DNA from: Paracoccaceae bacterium Fryx2
GTDB lineage: Bacteria; Pseudomonadota; Alphaproteobacteria; Rhodobacterales; Rhodobacteraceae
DNA length: 64,000 bases
Direction of reading: 5' to 3'
Assembly: GCA_032334235.1 (NCBI GenBank)
Contig: JAVSGI010000003.1
Coordinates: 372,001 to 436,000 of the forward strand
The first letter of the stretch is position 1; each line of letters begins with the position of its first letter. A program made the translations under genes and the position numbers. A model generated the notes under the pieces. It did no database searches and was not told where the DNA came from. It worked only from the letters and a program-made list of their open reading frames with translations. Shown piece after piece: positions 48,194 through 57,913 of this stretch.

Positions 48194-49248
48194 AGACGAT
48201 CAAGGGACCGGCGCTGTTTCTGGCGCAATTCGCGGGCGACGCGGCCCCGTTCAACGACTGGCGCTCGATCACCCGCTGGGCAGCCGATTGCGGATACGTT
48301 GGCGTACAGGTGCCAAGCTGGGACGCGCGGCTGTTCGATCTGGCCCGCGCTGCGGAATCGGTCGATTACTGTCATGAATTCAAGGATATCGCCGCCGAAA
48401 GCGGTATCGTGGTGACCGAGCTTTCAACCCATCTGCAAGGGCAGCTGGTGGCGGTGCATCCGGCCTATGACATTGCGTTCGACGGCTTTGCCGCGCCCGC
48501 GATGCGCGGCAACCCCAAGGCGCGGCAGGAATGGGCGGTGGAACAGCTGCGTCTGGCGCTGACCGCCTCGCGCAATCTGGGGCTGACGGCGCATGTCACC
48601 TTTTCCGGCGCGCTGGCCTGGCCCTACGTCTACCCCTGGCCGCAGCGCCCGGCGGGGCTGGTGGAAACCGCGTTCGACGAACTGGCAACACGCTGGCGGC
48701 CGATCCTCGATCATGCCGAGGAGAAGGGGGTCGATCTATGCTACGAGATTCATCCGGGCGAAGACCTGCACGACGGCATCAGCTTCGAGATGTTTCTGGA
48801 ACGCGTGGGTAACCACGCCCGGGCGAACATGCTGTACGACCCCAGCCACTACGTCCTGCAACACCTTGATTACCTTGACAACATCGACATCTACCACGAC
48901 CGCATCCGCATGTTCCACGTCAAGGATGCCGAGTTGAACCCCACCGGGCGGCAGGGGGTCTATGGCGGCTACCAGCCTTGGGTCAACCGGGCGGGCCGGT
49001 TCCGCAGTCTGGGCGACGGGCAGGTGGATTTCGGCGCGGTGTTCTCGAAACTCACGCAATACGGCTTTGACGGCTGGGCGGTGGTCGAATGGGAATGCGC
49101 GCTGAAGAACGCCGAGGACGGCGCGCGTGAAGGCGCGGCATTCGTGCGCGACCACATCATCCGCGTCACCGAAAAGGCGTTCGACGATTTCGCAGGCGGC
49201 GGCACCGATCAGGCCGCCAACCGCCGGATGCTGGGGCTGGAGGGCTGA
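48190..49248 (+). CDS. sugar phosphate isomerase/epimerase-family TIM barrel
   Basis: A 352-residue protein of the xylose-isomerase-like TIM-barrel family. Metal-ligand positions appear in LCYEIHPGED, MLYDPSHYVLQ and RMFHVKDAEL, and EWECALKNAEDG near the C-terminus. It probably isomerises or epimerises a sugar or its oxidised derivative, working with the adjacent dehydrogenase. Substrate unknown. Confidence 0.88.
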   Translation: MKTIKGPALFLAQFAGDAAPFNDWRSITRWAADCGYVGVQVPSWDARLFDLARAAESVDYCHEFKDIAAESGIVVTELSTHLQGQLVAVHPAYDIAFDGFAAPAMRGNPKARQEWAVEQLRLALTASRNLGLTAHVTFSGALAWPYVYPWPQRPAGLVETAFDELATRWRPILDHAEEKGVDLCYEIHPGEDLHDGISFEMFLERVGNHARANMLYDPSHYVLQHLDYLDNIDIYHDRIRMFHVKDAELNPTGRQGVYGGYQPWVNRAGRFRSLGDGQVDFGAVFSKLTQYGFDGWAVVEWECALKNAEDGAREGAAFVRDHIIRVTEKAFDDFAGGGTDQAANRRMLGLEG

Positions 49249-49250
49249 CC

Positions 49251-50426
49251 ATGGCGATCGAGGGAAAAACCACGGCGCGCGCGCCGCGCATCCGGCTGGG
49301 CATGGTCGGCGGCGGGCGCGATGCCTTCATCGGCGCGGTGCACCGCATCGCGGCACGGCTGGATGACCAGTATGATCTGGTGGCGGGCTGCTTCAGCGCC
49401 ACGGCGGAAAAGTCGCACGCCTCTGGCGCCGACCTCGGCCTGCCCGAGACCCGCGTCTATGCCGATTTCACAGAAATGGCCGCCCGCGAGTCCCGGCTGA
49501 AGGACGGGATCGAGGTGGTCGCCATCGTCACGCCCAACCACATGCACGCCCCCGTGGCGCTGCAATTCCTGCGGCGCGGCATCCACGTGATCTGCGACAA
49601 GCCGCTGACCGCCACCCTGCCCGAGGCGAAACGGCTGGCCAAGGCGGCAGAAGCGTCGGGCGCGGTCTTCGTGCTGACGCACAACTATACCGGCTATCCG
49701 ATGGTGCGGCAGGCCCGCGCGATGGTGGCTGCGGGCGATCTGGGCGAGATCCGGGTGGTGCAGGTCGAATATGCGCAGGACTGGCTGGCCGAACCGATCG
49801 AGGCCACGGGCCAGAAACAGGCCGACTGGCGCACCGATCCGGCGCGGTCTGGTGCCGGCGGGGCCACCGGCGACATCGGCACCCATGCCTTCAACCTCGC
49901 CTCCTTCGTCACCGGCCTGACGCTGGAAAGCCTTGCCGCCGACCTGCAAAGCTTCGTGCCGGGGCGGCGGGTCGATGACAACGGCCATGTGCTCTTGCGC
50001 TTTCAGGGCGGGGCGCGGGGGATGCTGTGGTGCAGCCAGGTGGCGACCGGCAATGAAAACGCGTTGCGCCTGCGGGTGCATGGCACCAAGGCGGGGCTCG
50101 ACTGGTGCCAGGAAGACCCGAACGCGCTGTGGTTCACGCCGCTGGGCCAGCCGCGCCAGCGAATCACCCGGGGCGGCGCCGGGGCGGGGCCGGAGGCCGC
50201 GCGGATGACTAGGGTGCCGCCCGGCCACCCCGAAGGCTATCTGGAAGCCTTCGCCAACATCTATCTGGAAGCGGCCGCGGCGATCCGGGCGGCACAGGCG
50301 GGCACCTCCCCTGAACCGGAGGTTGTGTATCCGACCGTGGCCGACGGCGTGGCGGGGGTGGCCTTCGTCGATGCCTGCGTGCGCTCGTCGCGCAAGAACG
50401 GCGCATGGGTCAAGCCAAACCTCTGA
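49251..50426 (+). CDS. Gfo/Idh/MocA-family oxidoreductase
   Basis: A 391-residue NAD(P)-dependent dehydrogenase. The Rossmann start is [18 protein letters not shown]. The catalytic lysine lies in [14 protein letters not shown] (variant of the EKP motif), and [15 protein letters not shown] carries the active-site Asp/His. GGAGGG precedes the ATG, 2 bp after the isomerase gene. The pairing of isomerase and MocA-type dehydrogenase is typical of catabolism of inositols and uncommon sugars. Confidence 0.9.
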   Translation: MAIEGKTTARAPRIRLGMVGGGRDAFIGAVHRIAARLDDQYDLVAGCFSATAEKSHASGADLGLPETRVYADFTEMAARESRLKDGIEVVAIVTPNHMHAPVALQFLRRGIHVICDKPLTATLPEAKRLAKAAEASGAVFVLTHNYTGYPMVRQARAMVAAGDLGEIRVVQVEYAQDWLAEPIEATGQKQADWRTDPARSGAGGATGDIGTHAFNLASFVTGLTLESLAADLQSFVPGRRVDDNGHVLLRFQGGARGMLWCSQVATGNENALRLRVHGTKAGLDWCQEDPNALWFTPLGQPRQRITRGGAGAGPEAARMTRVPPGHPEGYLEAFANIYLEAAAAIRAAQAGTSPEPEVVYPTVADGVAGVAFVDACVRSSRKNGAWVKPNL

Positions 50427-50491
50427 TCTAAAAGACAATGACACCGGCCCGATGCTGCGCCCACAACGTCGGGCCGGTCGCCTCGCAGAAA

Positions 50492-50507
50492 TGAGGGGCG
50501 TACCTCA
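50492..50507. promoter_or_regulatory. possible LacI-type operator before the solute-binding gene
   Basis: Dyad TGAGG (50492-50496) / CCTCA (50503-50507) containing CGTACCTCA, the same 9-mer found 48 bp before the LacI gene start at 47078. A shared regulator site is plausible, since both lie before transcription units of the same pathway. Confidence 0.4.
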
Positions 50508-50610
50508 AAAATCCGTTTACAGCGCCCTGCCCGCTTCGCTATCCTCATTCCCAAGAACGAAGGCCGGACGGATTCGATCCGGCACTTAAGTCAACCCGGG
50601 AGGAGACGAG

Positions 50611-51921
50611 ATGACACGCAGATTTCTTGCCGCCACGTCCGCCGTGGCGATCATCGCAGGTGCCGCAGCGGCACAGGCGGAAGACCTGACCCTGTGCTGG
50701 GCCGCATGGGACCCGGCCAACGCGTTGGTCGAACTGTCGAAGGATTTCGAGGCCCAGTCCGGCCACAAGATGAACTTCGAGTTCGTGCCCTGGCCCAACT
50801 TTGCCGACCGGATGCTGAACGAGCTGAACTCGGGCGGCAAGCTGTGCGACCTGCTGATCGGCGACAGCCAGTGGATCGGCGGTGGCGCGGAAAACGGCCA
50901 TTACGTCAAGCTGAACGACTTCTTCGACACCGCGGGCATCAGCATGGACGATTTCATGCCCGCCACCGTCTATGCCTATTCCACATGGCCCAAGGGCACG
51001 CCGAACTACTACGCCCTGCCCGCGATGGCCGATGCCAATGCCTGGTTCTACCGCAAGGACTGGTTCGCCCGCCCCGAGATTCAAGCGGCGTTCAAGGAAA
51101 AATACGGCCGCGATCTGGCCGAACCCAAGTCCCAGACCGAACTGCTTGAAATCGCGCAATTCTTCCAGGGGCGCGAGATCGACGGCAAGACGGTCTATGG
51201 TGCGTCGATCTTCACCGAGCGCGGGTCCGAAGGCATCACCATGGGCGTCACCGGCGCGCTCTATGCCTGGGGCGTCAAATACGAAAACACGCCGGGGAAG
51301 TATGACATGGAAGGCGCGATCAACTCGCCCGCCGCTGTCGAGGCGCTGGAATTCTACAAGGCGCTTTACGACACCGCGACCCCGCCCGGCTACACCAATG
51401 CCTACATGGGCGAAAGCCTCGACGCGTTCAAATCCGGGCAGGTGGCGCTGGCGATGAACTGGTTCGCCTTCTTCCCCGGCCTCGCCGCCGACCCCGAGAT
51501 CGGTGACAAGATCGACTTCTTCGTGAACCCGCCGCAGGTCACCGCAGGCTCCACGCTGGGCGGTCAGGGCATCTCGGTCGTCAGCTATTCCGAAAAGCAG
51601 GACGCCGCACTGGAATACATCAAGTGGTTTGCCCAGCCAGAGGTGCAGGCCAAATGGTCCCAGCTTGGCGGCTATTCCGCCGCCAACTCGGTGGTGAATG
51701 ACCCCGCCTTCAAGGACTCCAGCGCCTTCGCGGGCGACTTCCTCGAAGCGATGGGCGCGGTGCAGGACTTCTGGCAGGAGCCGGCCTATGCCGAACTGCT
51801 GCTGGCGATGCAGTCGCGGATGCATGACTACGTCGTGGCAGGAAAGGGCACCGCCAAGGAGGCGCTGGACGGTCTGGTCGCCGACTGGACCGAGGTCTTC
51901 AAGGAAGAAGGCAAGCTCTGA
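50611..51921 (+). CDS. ABC transporter sugar/polyol-binding periplasmic protein
   Basis: A 436-residue family-1 extracellular solute-binding protein. The signal peptide is cleaved near AAAQAED. The mature protein has CWAAWDPANALVELSKDFEA and MADANAWFYRKDWF, and GQGISVVSYSEKQDAALEYI in the second lobe. GGGAGGAG lies before the ATG. First transport gene of the operon. Confidence 0.94.
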   Translation: MTRRFLAATSAVAIIAGAAAAQAEDLTLCWAAWDPANALVELSKDFEAQSGHKMNFEFVPWPNFADRMLNELNSGGKLCDLLIGDSQWIGGGAENGHYVKLNDFFDTAGISMDDFMPATVYAYSTWPKGTPNYYALPAMADANAWFYRKDWFARPEIQAAFKEKYGRDLAEPKSQTELLEIAQFFQGREIDGKTVYGASIFTERGSEGITMGVTGALYAWGVKYENTPGKYDMEGAINSPAAVEALEFYKALYDTATPPGYTNAYMGESLDAFKSGQVALAMNWFAFFPGLAADPEIGDKIDFFVNPPQVTAGSTLGGQGISVVSYSEKQDAALEYIKWFAQPEVQAKWSQLGGYSAANSVVNDPAFKDSSAFAGDFLEAMGAVQDFWQEPAYAELLLAMQSRMHDYVVAGKGTAKEALDGLVADWTEVFKEEGKL

Positions 51922-51980
51922 CCTCCCCGGGCGCGCCGCCCCTTCCGGCGCGCCCGTCACCTCCGGCAGGACATGCGGCC

Positions 51981-52928
51981 ATGACAAGCAACCCCATCGA
52001 CCGGCTGGCGCGCGCCACCCCGGCGCCAATGGCGGCACGGATGCGCGGCCTGTCGGACCGCGCCATCGCGTGGCTGTTCGTGGCGCCGACCATCTTCCTG
52101 CTGCTGGCGGTCAACATCTTTCCGCTGATCTGGACGGTGCGGCTTTCCTTCACCAACTTCCGCGCCAACCGGCCAAATCAGGCGGTGGAATGGGTGGGGC
52201 TCGAGAATTACACCCGCATCCTGACCGATCCGGGCATCTGGCAGAACATGCAGGTCACCGCGCATTTCCTGTTCTGGACGATTTTCTTCCAGGTGATCAT
52301 CGGCTTCAGCCTTGCCTGGCTGATCAACCGCAAGTTCCGCGGCAATGACCTGTGGACCACGCTGATCGTGATTCCGATGATGCTGTCTCCGGCGGTGGTC
52401 GGCAACTTCTGGACCTTCCTCTATCAACCCCAGATCGGCCTGTTCAATTATGTCGTCGAATTTCTGACCGGCACCCCCGCCGCCAGTTTCCAGATGCTGG
52501 GGTCGGTCACCCTGTCGCCCTGGGCCATCGTGATCGTCGACACCTGGATGTGGACGCCCTTCGTTATGCTGATCTGCCTCGCCGGGCTGCGCTCGATCCC
52601 CGACTACATCTATGAAGCGGCCGAGATCGACCGTGCGTCGAAGCTGCGGCAGTTCTTCACCCTGACGGTGCCGATGGTTCTGCCCTTCCTGATGCTGGCC
52701 GTGCTGTTCCGCGGCATCGAGAACTTCAAGATGTTCGACCTCGTCGTGCAACTGACCGGCGGCGGGCCCGGGTCGGTGACCGAGCTTGCCTCGATCAACC
52801 TCAAGCGCGAGGCGTTCGAGAAATGGCGCACCGGCTATTCCTCGGCCTACGCGATCATCCTGTTCGTGACGGTGTTCGGCCTCGCCTCGATCTACGTCAA
52901 GGCCCTGAACAAGGTGAAGGAAAGATGA
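51981..52928 (+). CDS. ABC transporter permease, sugar type (MalF-like)
   Basis: A 315-residue permease with six transmembrane helices. The ATPase-coupling EAA loop is EAAEIDRASKLRQFFTLTVP near residue 213. N-terminal RAIAWLFVAPTIFLLL is typical for this class. Its stop overlaps the next permease start (ATGA). Confidence 0.94.
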   Translation: MTSNPIDRLARATPAPMAARMRGLSDRAIAWLFVAPTIFLLLAVNIFPLIWTVRLSFTNFRANRPNQAVEWVGLENYTRILTDPGIWQNMQVTAHFLFWTIFFQVIIGFSLAWLINRKFRGNDLWTTLIVIPMMLSPAVVGNFWTFLYQPQIGLFNYVVEFLTGTPAASFQMLGSVTLSPWAIVIVDTWMWTPFVMLICLAGLRSIPDYIYEAAEIDRASKLRQFFTLTVPMVLPFLMLAVLFRGIENFKMFDLVVQLTGGGPGSVTELASINLKREAFEKWRTGYSSAYAIILFVTVFGLASIYVKALNKVKER

Positions 52929-53866
52929 GCGCCTATTCCATCACCGAACCGTCGGGGCGCCAGAAATGGGTCGCGGGCACGCTGGTGATCGGCTACGCGC
53001 TGATCACGCTGCTGCCGCTGGTCTGGATCATCATGACCGGCTTCAAGACCCCGGCCGACGCGATCAGCTATCCGCCGAAGGTGGTGTTCCAGCCCTCGCT
53101 GGAAGGTTACGTCAACCTGTTCACCACCCGCACCCGGGTCACACCCGAGGCGCTGGCCGCCCTGCCCCCGCCCTCGGGCTTTGCCGAAACCATCGTGCGC
53201 AACCGCGGCATGGTGATCGCCGGGCCGTCGAAGTTCGGCGAGCGTTTCGTGAATTCGGTGATCATCGGCTTCGGCTCGACGTTCCTGTCGATCGTGCTCG
53301 GCACGCTGGCGGCCTATGCCTTCTCGCGCTTCAAGATTCCGCTGAAGGATGACCTCTTGTTCTTCATCCTTTCGACCCGGATGATGCCGCCCATCGCCGT
53401 CGCGATCCCGATCTTCCTGATGTATCGCAGCCTCGGGCTGTCCGACACGCATCTGGGCATGATCCTGCTCTACACCGCCGTCAACATCAGCCTCGCCGTC
53501 TGGCTTCTGAAGGGTTTCATCGACGAGATTCCCCGCGAATACGAGGAGGCGGCGCTGATCGACGGCTACACCCGCTTTCAGGCCTTCGTGAAGGTGGTGC
53601 TGCCGCAGGCCGCAACCGGCATCGCCTCGACCGCGATCTTCTGCCTGATCTTCGCCTGGAACGAATATGCCTTTGCCGTGCTGCTGACCTCGGGCACCGC
53701 CCAGACCGCGCCGCCGTTCATCCCGACCATCATCGGGATCGGCGGGCAGGACTGGCCGGCCGTCGCCGCCGGGGCCACGCTGTTCCTGCTGCCGGTGATG
53801 GTGTTCACCATCCTGCTGCGCAAGCACCTCTTGCGCGGCATCACCTTCGGGGCGGTGCGCAAATGA
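52925..53866 (+). CDS. ABC transporter permease, sugar type (MalG-like)
   Basis: A 313-residue second permease. The EAA loop is EEAALIDGYTRFQAFVKVVL near residue 202, and RMMPPIAVAIPIFLMYRSLG marks the MalG-type core. It forms the heterodimeric channel with the preceding permease. A long hairpin follows in the spacer. Confidence 0.94.
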   Translation: MSAYSITEPSGRQKWVAGTLVIGYALITLLPLVWIIMTGFKTPADAISYPPKVVFQPSLEGYVNLFTTRTRVTPEALAALPPPSGFAETIVRNRGMVIAGPSKFGERFVNSVIIGFGSTFLSIVLGTLAAYAFSRFKIPLKDDLLFFILSTRMMPPIAVAIPIFLMYRSLGLSDTHLGMILLYTAVNISLAVWLLKGFIDEIPREYEEAALIDGYTRFQAFVKVVLPQAATGIASTAIFCLIFAWNEYAFAVLLTSGTAQTAPPFIPTIIGIGGQDWPAVAAGATLFLLPVMVFTILLRKHLLRGITFGAVRK

Positions 53867-53893
53867 CCTCTGCTGCATTCATCTTGGCCCAAG

Positions 53894-53945
53894 TATCCCC
53901 GCCGGAGGCACCCGGCACCGGCGGCGGGAGCCTCCGGCGGGGATA
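53894..53945. repeat. large inverted repeat between permease and small membrane protein genes
   Basis: Perfect 16-bp arms TATCCCCGCCGGAGGC (53894-53909) and GCCTCCGGCGGGGATA (53930-53945) with a 20-bp loop, followed by TTTGAAAACAG. This is an intergenic element of a style common in Rhodobacteraceae (from memory). Inside the operon it may stabilise upstream mRNA or partly terminate. Confidence 0.8.
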
Positions 53946-53972
53946 TTTGAAAACAGAAGAAAGGGGTGGGGC

Positions 53973-54161
53973 ATGAAGGCGTTCCTGTCCGGTCTGGTCC
54001 GGTTGCGCCGCGGTCCGTGGGAAATGCTGGCCACGCTGCTGATAGCACTTGGGGTGGTGATGCTGATGCAGCCCTTCGTGCTCTGGGCCTTCACCTGGTC
54101 GTTCCTTGTCACGCTGCTGGGCACGGTGATGTTCATCATCACCAGCCACTTTCCGGAGTAA
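53973..54161 (+). CDS. small two-helix membrane protein in the ABC operon
   Basis: A 62-residue protein with two transmembrane helices (ATLLIALGVVMLMQPFVLWA and SFLVTLLGTVMFIITS). It lies between permease and ATPase genes, the position held in rhizobial glycerol (glp) transport operons by the small protein GlpU. It may be an accessory subunit of the importer. The start at 53973 follows GGGGTGGGGC. Confidence 0.75.
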   Translation: MKAFLSGLVRLRRGPWEMLATLLIALGVVMLMQPFVLWAFTWSFLVTLLGTVMFIITSHFPE

Positions 54162-54165
54162 CCCC

Positions 54166-55263
54166 TTGGTCGAGATCGTCATCCGCAACCTGCGCAAGGA
54201 GTTCGGCGCCTTCGTCGCGGTGAAGGAATCGTCCTTCACCATCCGCGACGGCGAGTTCTTCATGCTGCTGGGGCCGTCGGGCTGCGGCAAGACCACCACG
54301 CTGCGGATGATCGCGGGGCTGGAACTGCCGACCAGCGGCGAGATCTGGCTGGGCGGCGACGAGGTCAGCCAGAAGCCCGCCAGCCAGCGCGACATTGCCT
54401 TCGTGTTCCAGATGTTTGCGCTTTACCCGCACATGAACGTGCGGCGCAACATTTCCTACCCGCTGGTCAGTCAGGGGATGCCGCGCGCCGAAGTGCGGGC
54501 GCGGGTGGCCGAGGTGGCGCGGATTCTGGGCATCGAAAGCATCCTCGACGCGCCGGTGGGAGGGCTTTCGGGCGGCGACCGTCAGCGGGTGGCGCTGGGC
54601 CGTGCCATCGTGCGCCGCCCCGCTGCCTTCATGATGGACGAACCGCTGGGCGCGCTGGATGCCGAGTTCCGCGAGCGCATGGCGGAAGAACTGCGCGCCC
54701 TGCACGACCGGATGGGGGCGACCACCGTCTATGTCACCCATGACCAACTCGAGGCGATGCAGATGGGCGACAAGATCGTGGTGATGAATCACGGCTCGGT
54801 CGAACAGTTCGGCACGCCGCAGGATATCTACGACCACCCGGCCACACTGTTCGTCGCCGATTTCATCGGCAGCCCGTCAATGAACTTCCTGCGGTTCGAC
54901 GGTTCGTTCCGGGCGGGCGACGCGCAGATCAGCCTGGGCGGCCATGCCGTCGCCACGCCGGAACTGCACGACAGCGCCACCCTGCGCCCGCTGGTGCTGG
55001 GCGTGCGGCCCGAGCATGTGCGTCTGAGCGATGCCGGGGCCTACCGGGGCCGGATCGAGGCGGCGGAATATCTGGGCACCACCCAGATCGTCACCCTCAC
55101 CACGCCGCATGGCACGGTGAAGGCGCGGATCGGGTCGGGCAGCCCGGCGCGGGTGGGCGAGGTCGTGGGGTTGGAGTTCACCGGCTCCACCCTGTCACTG
55201 TTCGATGCCGCCACCGGGCGCGCCTTCCGCACGGCGGCGAATGCGGGGGTGAACCATGGCTGA
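54166..55263 (+). CDS. ABC transporter ATPase (first of two)
   Basis: A 365-residue sugar-type ATPase. Walker A is LGPSGCGKTTTL, the signature LSGGDRQRVALGRA, Walker B AFMMDEPLGALD, and a C-terminal TOBE domain follows (LRPLVLGVRPEHVRLS). The frame starts at TTG 54166, 7-8 bp after GGAG; a later ATG would remove the first strand. It overlaps the second ATPase gene by 8 bp. Confidence 0.93.
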   Translation: MVEIVIRNLRKEFGAFVAVKESSFTIRDGEFFMLLGPSGCGKTTTLRMIAGLELPTSGEIWLGGDEVSQKPASQRDIAFVFQMFALYPHMNVRRNISYPLVSQGMPRAEVRARVAEVARILGIESILDAPVGGLSGGDRQRVALGRAIVRRPAAFMMDEPLGALDAEFRERMAEELRALHDRMGATTVYVTHDQLEAMQMGDKIVVMNHGSVEQFGTPQDIYDHPATLFVADFIGSPSMNFLRFDGSFRAGDAQISLGGHAVATPELHDSATLRPLVLGVRPEHVRLSDAGAYRGRIEAAEYLGTTQIVTLTTPHGTVKARIGSGSPARVGEVVGLEFTGSTLSLFDAATGRAFRTAANAGVNHG

Positions 55264-56251
55264 GGTGGTGCTGGACGGTCTTTCCAAATCCTTCGGCAAG
55301 ACCAAAGCCTTGCAACTGGTTTCTCTGGTCATCCGCGATGGCGCCTTCGTCGTGCTGCTGGGCCCCACCGGCGCGGGCAAGACCACCACCCTGCGCCTGA
55401 TTGCCGGGCTGGAGAAGCCCGACGCGGGCGACATCCGCATCGGCGGCACCTCGGTGCTGGGCGACATGCCGGCCCAGCGCGACGTGGCGATGGTGTTCCA
55501 GCAATACTCGCTTTACCCGCATCTGACGGTGCGGGAAAACCTCGCCTTTCCGCTGCGCTCGCCCATCCTGCGCTGGGGGCAGGCGGCGATCGAAAAGCGG
55601 GTGAAGGACGTGGCCGAAGTGCTTCGGATTGCACACAAACTCGACAACAAGGCCACCCAGCTTTCGGGCGGCGAGATGCAGCGGGTGTCGATCGGGCGGG
55701 CGCTGGTGCGCAGCCCGCGCATCTTCCTTATGGATGAACCGCTGTCCTCGCTCGACGCGAAACGGCGCGCCGACCTGCGGGTGGAGCTGAAGCGCATCCA
55801 TGCCGAACTTGGCGCGACCTTCCTTTACGTGACGCATGACCAGATCGAGGCGATGACCATGGCGACCCATGTCGGCGTGCTGGATGCCGGGCGGCTGGTG
55901 CAGTTCGGCAGCCCGCGCGCGATCTACGAACACCCGGTCAGCACCTATGTCGCGACCCGGCTGGGCCAGCCGCGCATCAACCTGCTGCCCGCCACCCTGT
56001 TCGGCCCGGCCCCGGCGCGGGCGGCGCAGATCGGGCTGCGCCCCGAACATATCGTGCAGGGCGAGGGGCTGGATGCCACCGTGCGCCGGGTCGAGCATCT
56101 GGGCGACCAGACCCGCCTGCACCTGACGCTCGGCCCCCACGACCTGATCACGCTGAGCGACGTTCACACCCCGCTGAAACCCGGCGACACCCTCGCCATC
56201 CGCCCGCAGGACCCCTTGTGGTTCGATGCCGGCGGGCTGCGGCTGACCTGA
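55256..56251 (+). CDS. ABC transporter ATPase (second of two)
   Basis: A 331-residue ATPase with Walker A LGPTGAGKTTTL, signature LSGGEMQRVSIGRA and Walker B IFLMDEPLSSLD, and a short TOBE part. Together with the first ATPase it implies a heterodimeric motor, as in the rhizobial Glp glycerol importer. Confidence 0.94.
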   Translation: MAEVVLDGLSKSFGKTKALQLVSLVIRDGAFVVLLGPTGAGKTTTLRLIAGLEKPDAGDIRIGGTSVLGDMPAQRDVAMVFQQYSLYPHLTVRENLAFPLRSPILRWGQAAIEKRVKDVAEVLRIAHKLDNKATQLSGGEMQRVSIGRALVRSPRIFLMDEPLSSLDAKRRADLRVELKRIHAELGATFLYVTHDQIEAMTMATHVGVLDAGRLVQFGSPRAIYEHPVSTYVATRLGQPRINLLPATLFGPAPARAAQIGLRPEHIVQGEGLDATVRRVEHLGDQTRLHLTLGPHDLITLSDVHTPLKPGDTLAIRPQDPLWFDAGGLRLT

Positions 56252-56263
56252 GGAGGAGAGGCG

Positions 56264-57913
56264 ATGAAACAGTTCATCAACAGCAAGGAATCGCTGGTGA
56301 CCGAGGCGACAGACGGGCTGGTGCGCACCTCGGGCGGTCGGCTGGCGCGGCTTGACGGCTATCCGCACATCCGCGTCGTGCTCCGCGCCGACTGGGACCG
56401 GGGACGGGTGGCGCTGGTGTCGGGTGGCGGGTCGGGGCATGAACCCAGCCACGCGGGCTTCGTGGGGCGCGGGATGCTGACGGCCGCGGTCTGCGGCGAC
56501 GTGTTCGCCAGCCCCTCGGTCGATGCGGTGCTCGCGGGGATTCTGGCGGTGACCGGCAAGGCGGGCTGCCTGCTGATCGTCAAGAACTACACCGGCGACC
56601 GGCTGAACTTCGGGCTGGCGGCGGAACGGGCGCGGGCCTTCGGGCTGCGCGTGTCGATGGTGATCGTGGATGACGACGTGGCGCTGCCCGACCTGCCGCA
56701 GGCGCGCGGCGTGGCGGGCACGCTGTTCGTGCACAAGATCGCGGGTGCGCTGGCGGAAGGCGGCGCCGACCTTGATGCCGTGACGACTGCGGCCGAGCGG
56801 GTGATCGGCGGGGCAATTTCCATCGGGATGTCGCTCGACACCTGCACCGTGCCCGGCTCGCCCAAGGAGGACCGGATCGGCCAGGGCAAGGCCGAACTTG
56901 GCCTTGGCATCCACGGCGAGGCCGGAGTGGAGCAGGTCGATTTCGCAGGCGCCCGCGCCGCGATGGCGATGGTGGTGGAACGCTTGGCGCCGCATGTCGG
57001 GCCGGGGGCGCATGTCGCGCTCTTGAACAACCTCGGCGGCGCGATGCCGCTGGAAATGAGCGTGCTGGCCGAGGAACTGGCCCGATCTGCGCTGGCCGAC
57101 CGGGTGCAGTGGATCGTGGGGCCGGCCGCGATGATGACCTCGCTCGACATGCAGGGGTTTTCGGTGTCGCTGCTGCCGGTGACGCAGGATGAGGTGGCAG
57201 CCCTGGCGGCCCCGGTCGCCCTGCCCGCCTGGCCCGGCCTGAACGCGCTGGGCGGGGTGGCGCTGCGGCCGCTGCCCGACGGGCTGACCCCGATCCAGGC
57301 GCTGGCCTCGGCGCATCCCGGCCACCGCGCCGTGGTGGATCGCTGCTGCCGCGCGCTGATCGCGGCGGAGCGTGACCTGAACGCGCTGGATGCCCGGTCG
57401 GGCGACGGCGACACCGGCTCCACCCTGGCATCGGCGGCGCGTGCCCTGATTGCGGCGCTGGACCGACTGCCGCTGGCCGACACGACGCAGCTTTACCGCG
57501 CCATCGGGACAGAGCTGAGCCAGACCATGGGCGGATCGTCCGGGGTGCTGCTGGCGATCTTCTTTGCCGCCGCGGGCGATGCCTCGGCTTCCGGCAAGGG
57601 CTGGATCGGGGCGCTGGTCGCGGGGCTGGAGCGGATCAGCCAGGTCGGCGGCGCGGTGCCGGGTGACCGCACGATGATCGACGCGATGGCCCCGGCGCTG
57701 GCGGCCTTGCCCGGGGGCCTCGCGGCGGCGGCTTCGGCGGCGCGGGAAGGGGCGGATGCCACCGCCCGCATCACCCGCGCCAAGGCCGGGCGGTCAAGCT
57801 ATCTGGGGGCCGACAAGCTGGCGGGCCACAACGACCCCGGCGCCGAAGGCGTGGCACGGGTGTTCGAGGATCTGGCAAGAGCCGTCACCGCGCCAGCAGA
57901 TACTCCCGCCTGA
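56264..57913 (+). CDS. single-chain dihydroxyacetone-type kinase (DhaK-DhaL fusion)
   Basis: A 549-residue ATP-dependent kinase. The DhaK domain (about 1-330) has ALVSGGGSGHEPSHAGFVG, KNYTGDRLNFGLA and the substrate-binding histidine region LGIHGEAGVEQ. The DhaL domain (about 340-549) has the ADP-Mg motif ARSGDGDTGSTLA and QTMGGSSGVLLAIFF. Relatives phosphorylate dihydroxyacetone or erythrulose. Preceded by GGAGGAGAGG. The 3' end overlaps a convergent GNAT gene by 29 bp. Confidence 0.93.
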   Translation: MKQFINSKESLVTEATDGLVRTSGGRLARLDGYPHIRVVLRADWDRGRVALVSGGGSGHEPSHAGFVGRGMLTAAVCGDVFASPSVDAVLAGILAVTGKAGCLLIVKNYTGDRLNFGLAAERARAFGLRVSMVIVDDDVALPDLPQARGVAGTLFVHKIAGALAEGGADLDAVTTAAERVIGGAISIGMSLDTCTVPGSPKEDRIGQGKAELGLGIHGEAGVEQVDFAGARAAMAMVVERLAPHVGPGAHVALLNNLGGAMPLEMSVLAEELARSALADRVQWIVGPAAMMTSLDMQGFSVSLLPVTQDEVAALAAPVALPAWPGLNALGGVALRPLPDGLTPIQALASAHPGHRAVVDRCCRALIAAERDLNALDARSGDGDTGSTLASAARALIAALDRLPLADTTQLYRAIGTELSQTMGGSSGVLLAIFFAAAGDASASGKGWIGALVAGLERISQVGGAVPGDRTMIDAMAPALAALPGGLAAAASAAREGADATARITRAKAGRSSYLGADKLAGHNDPGAEGVARVFEDLARAVTAPADTPA

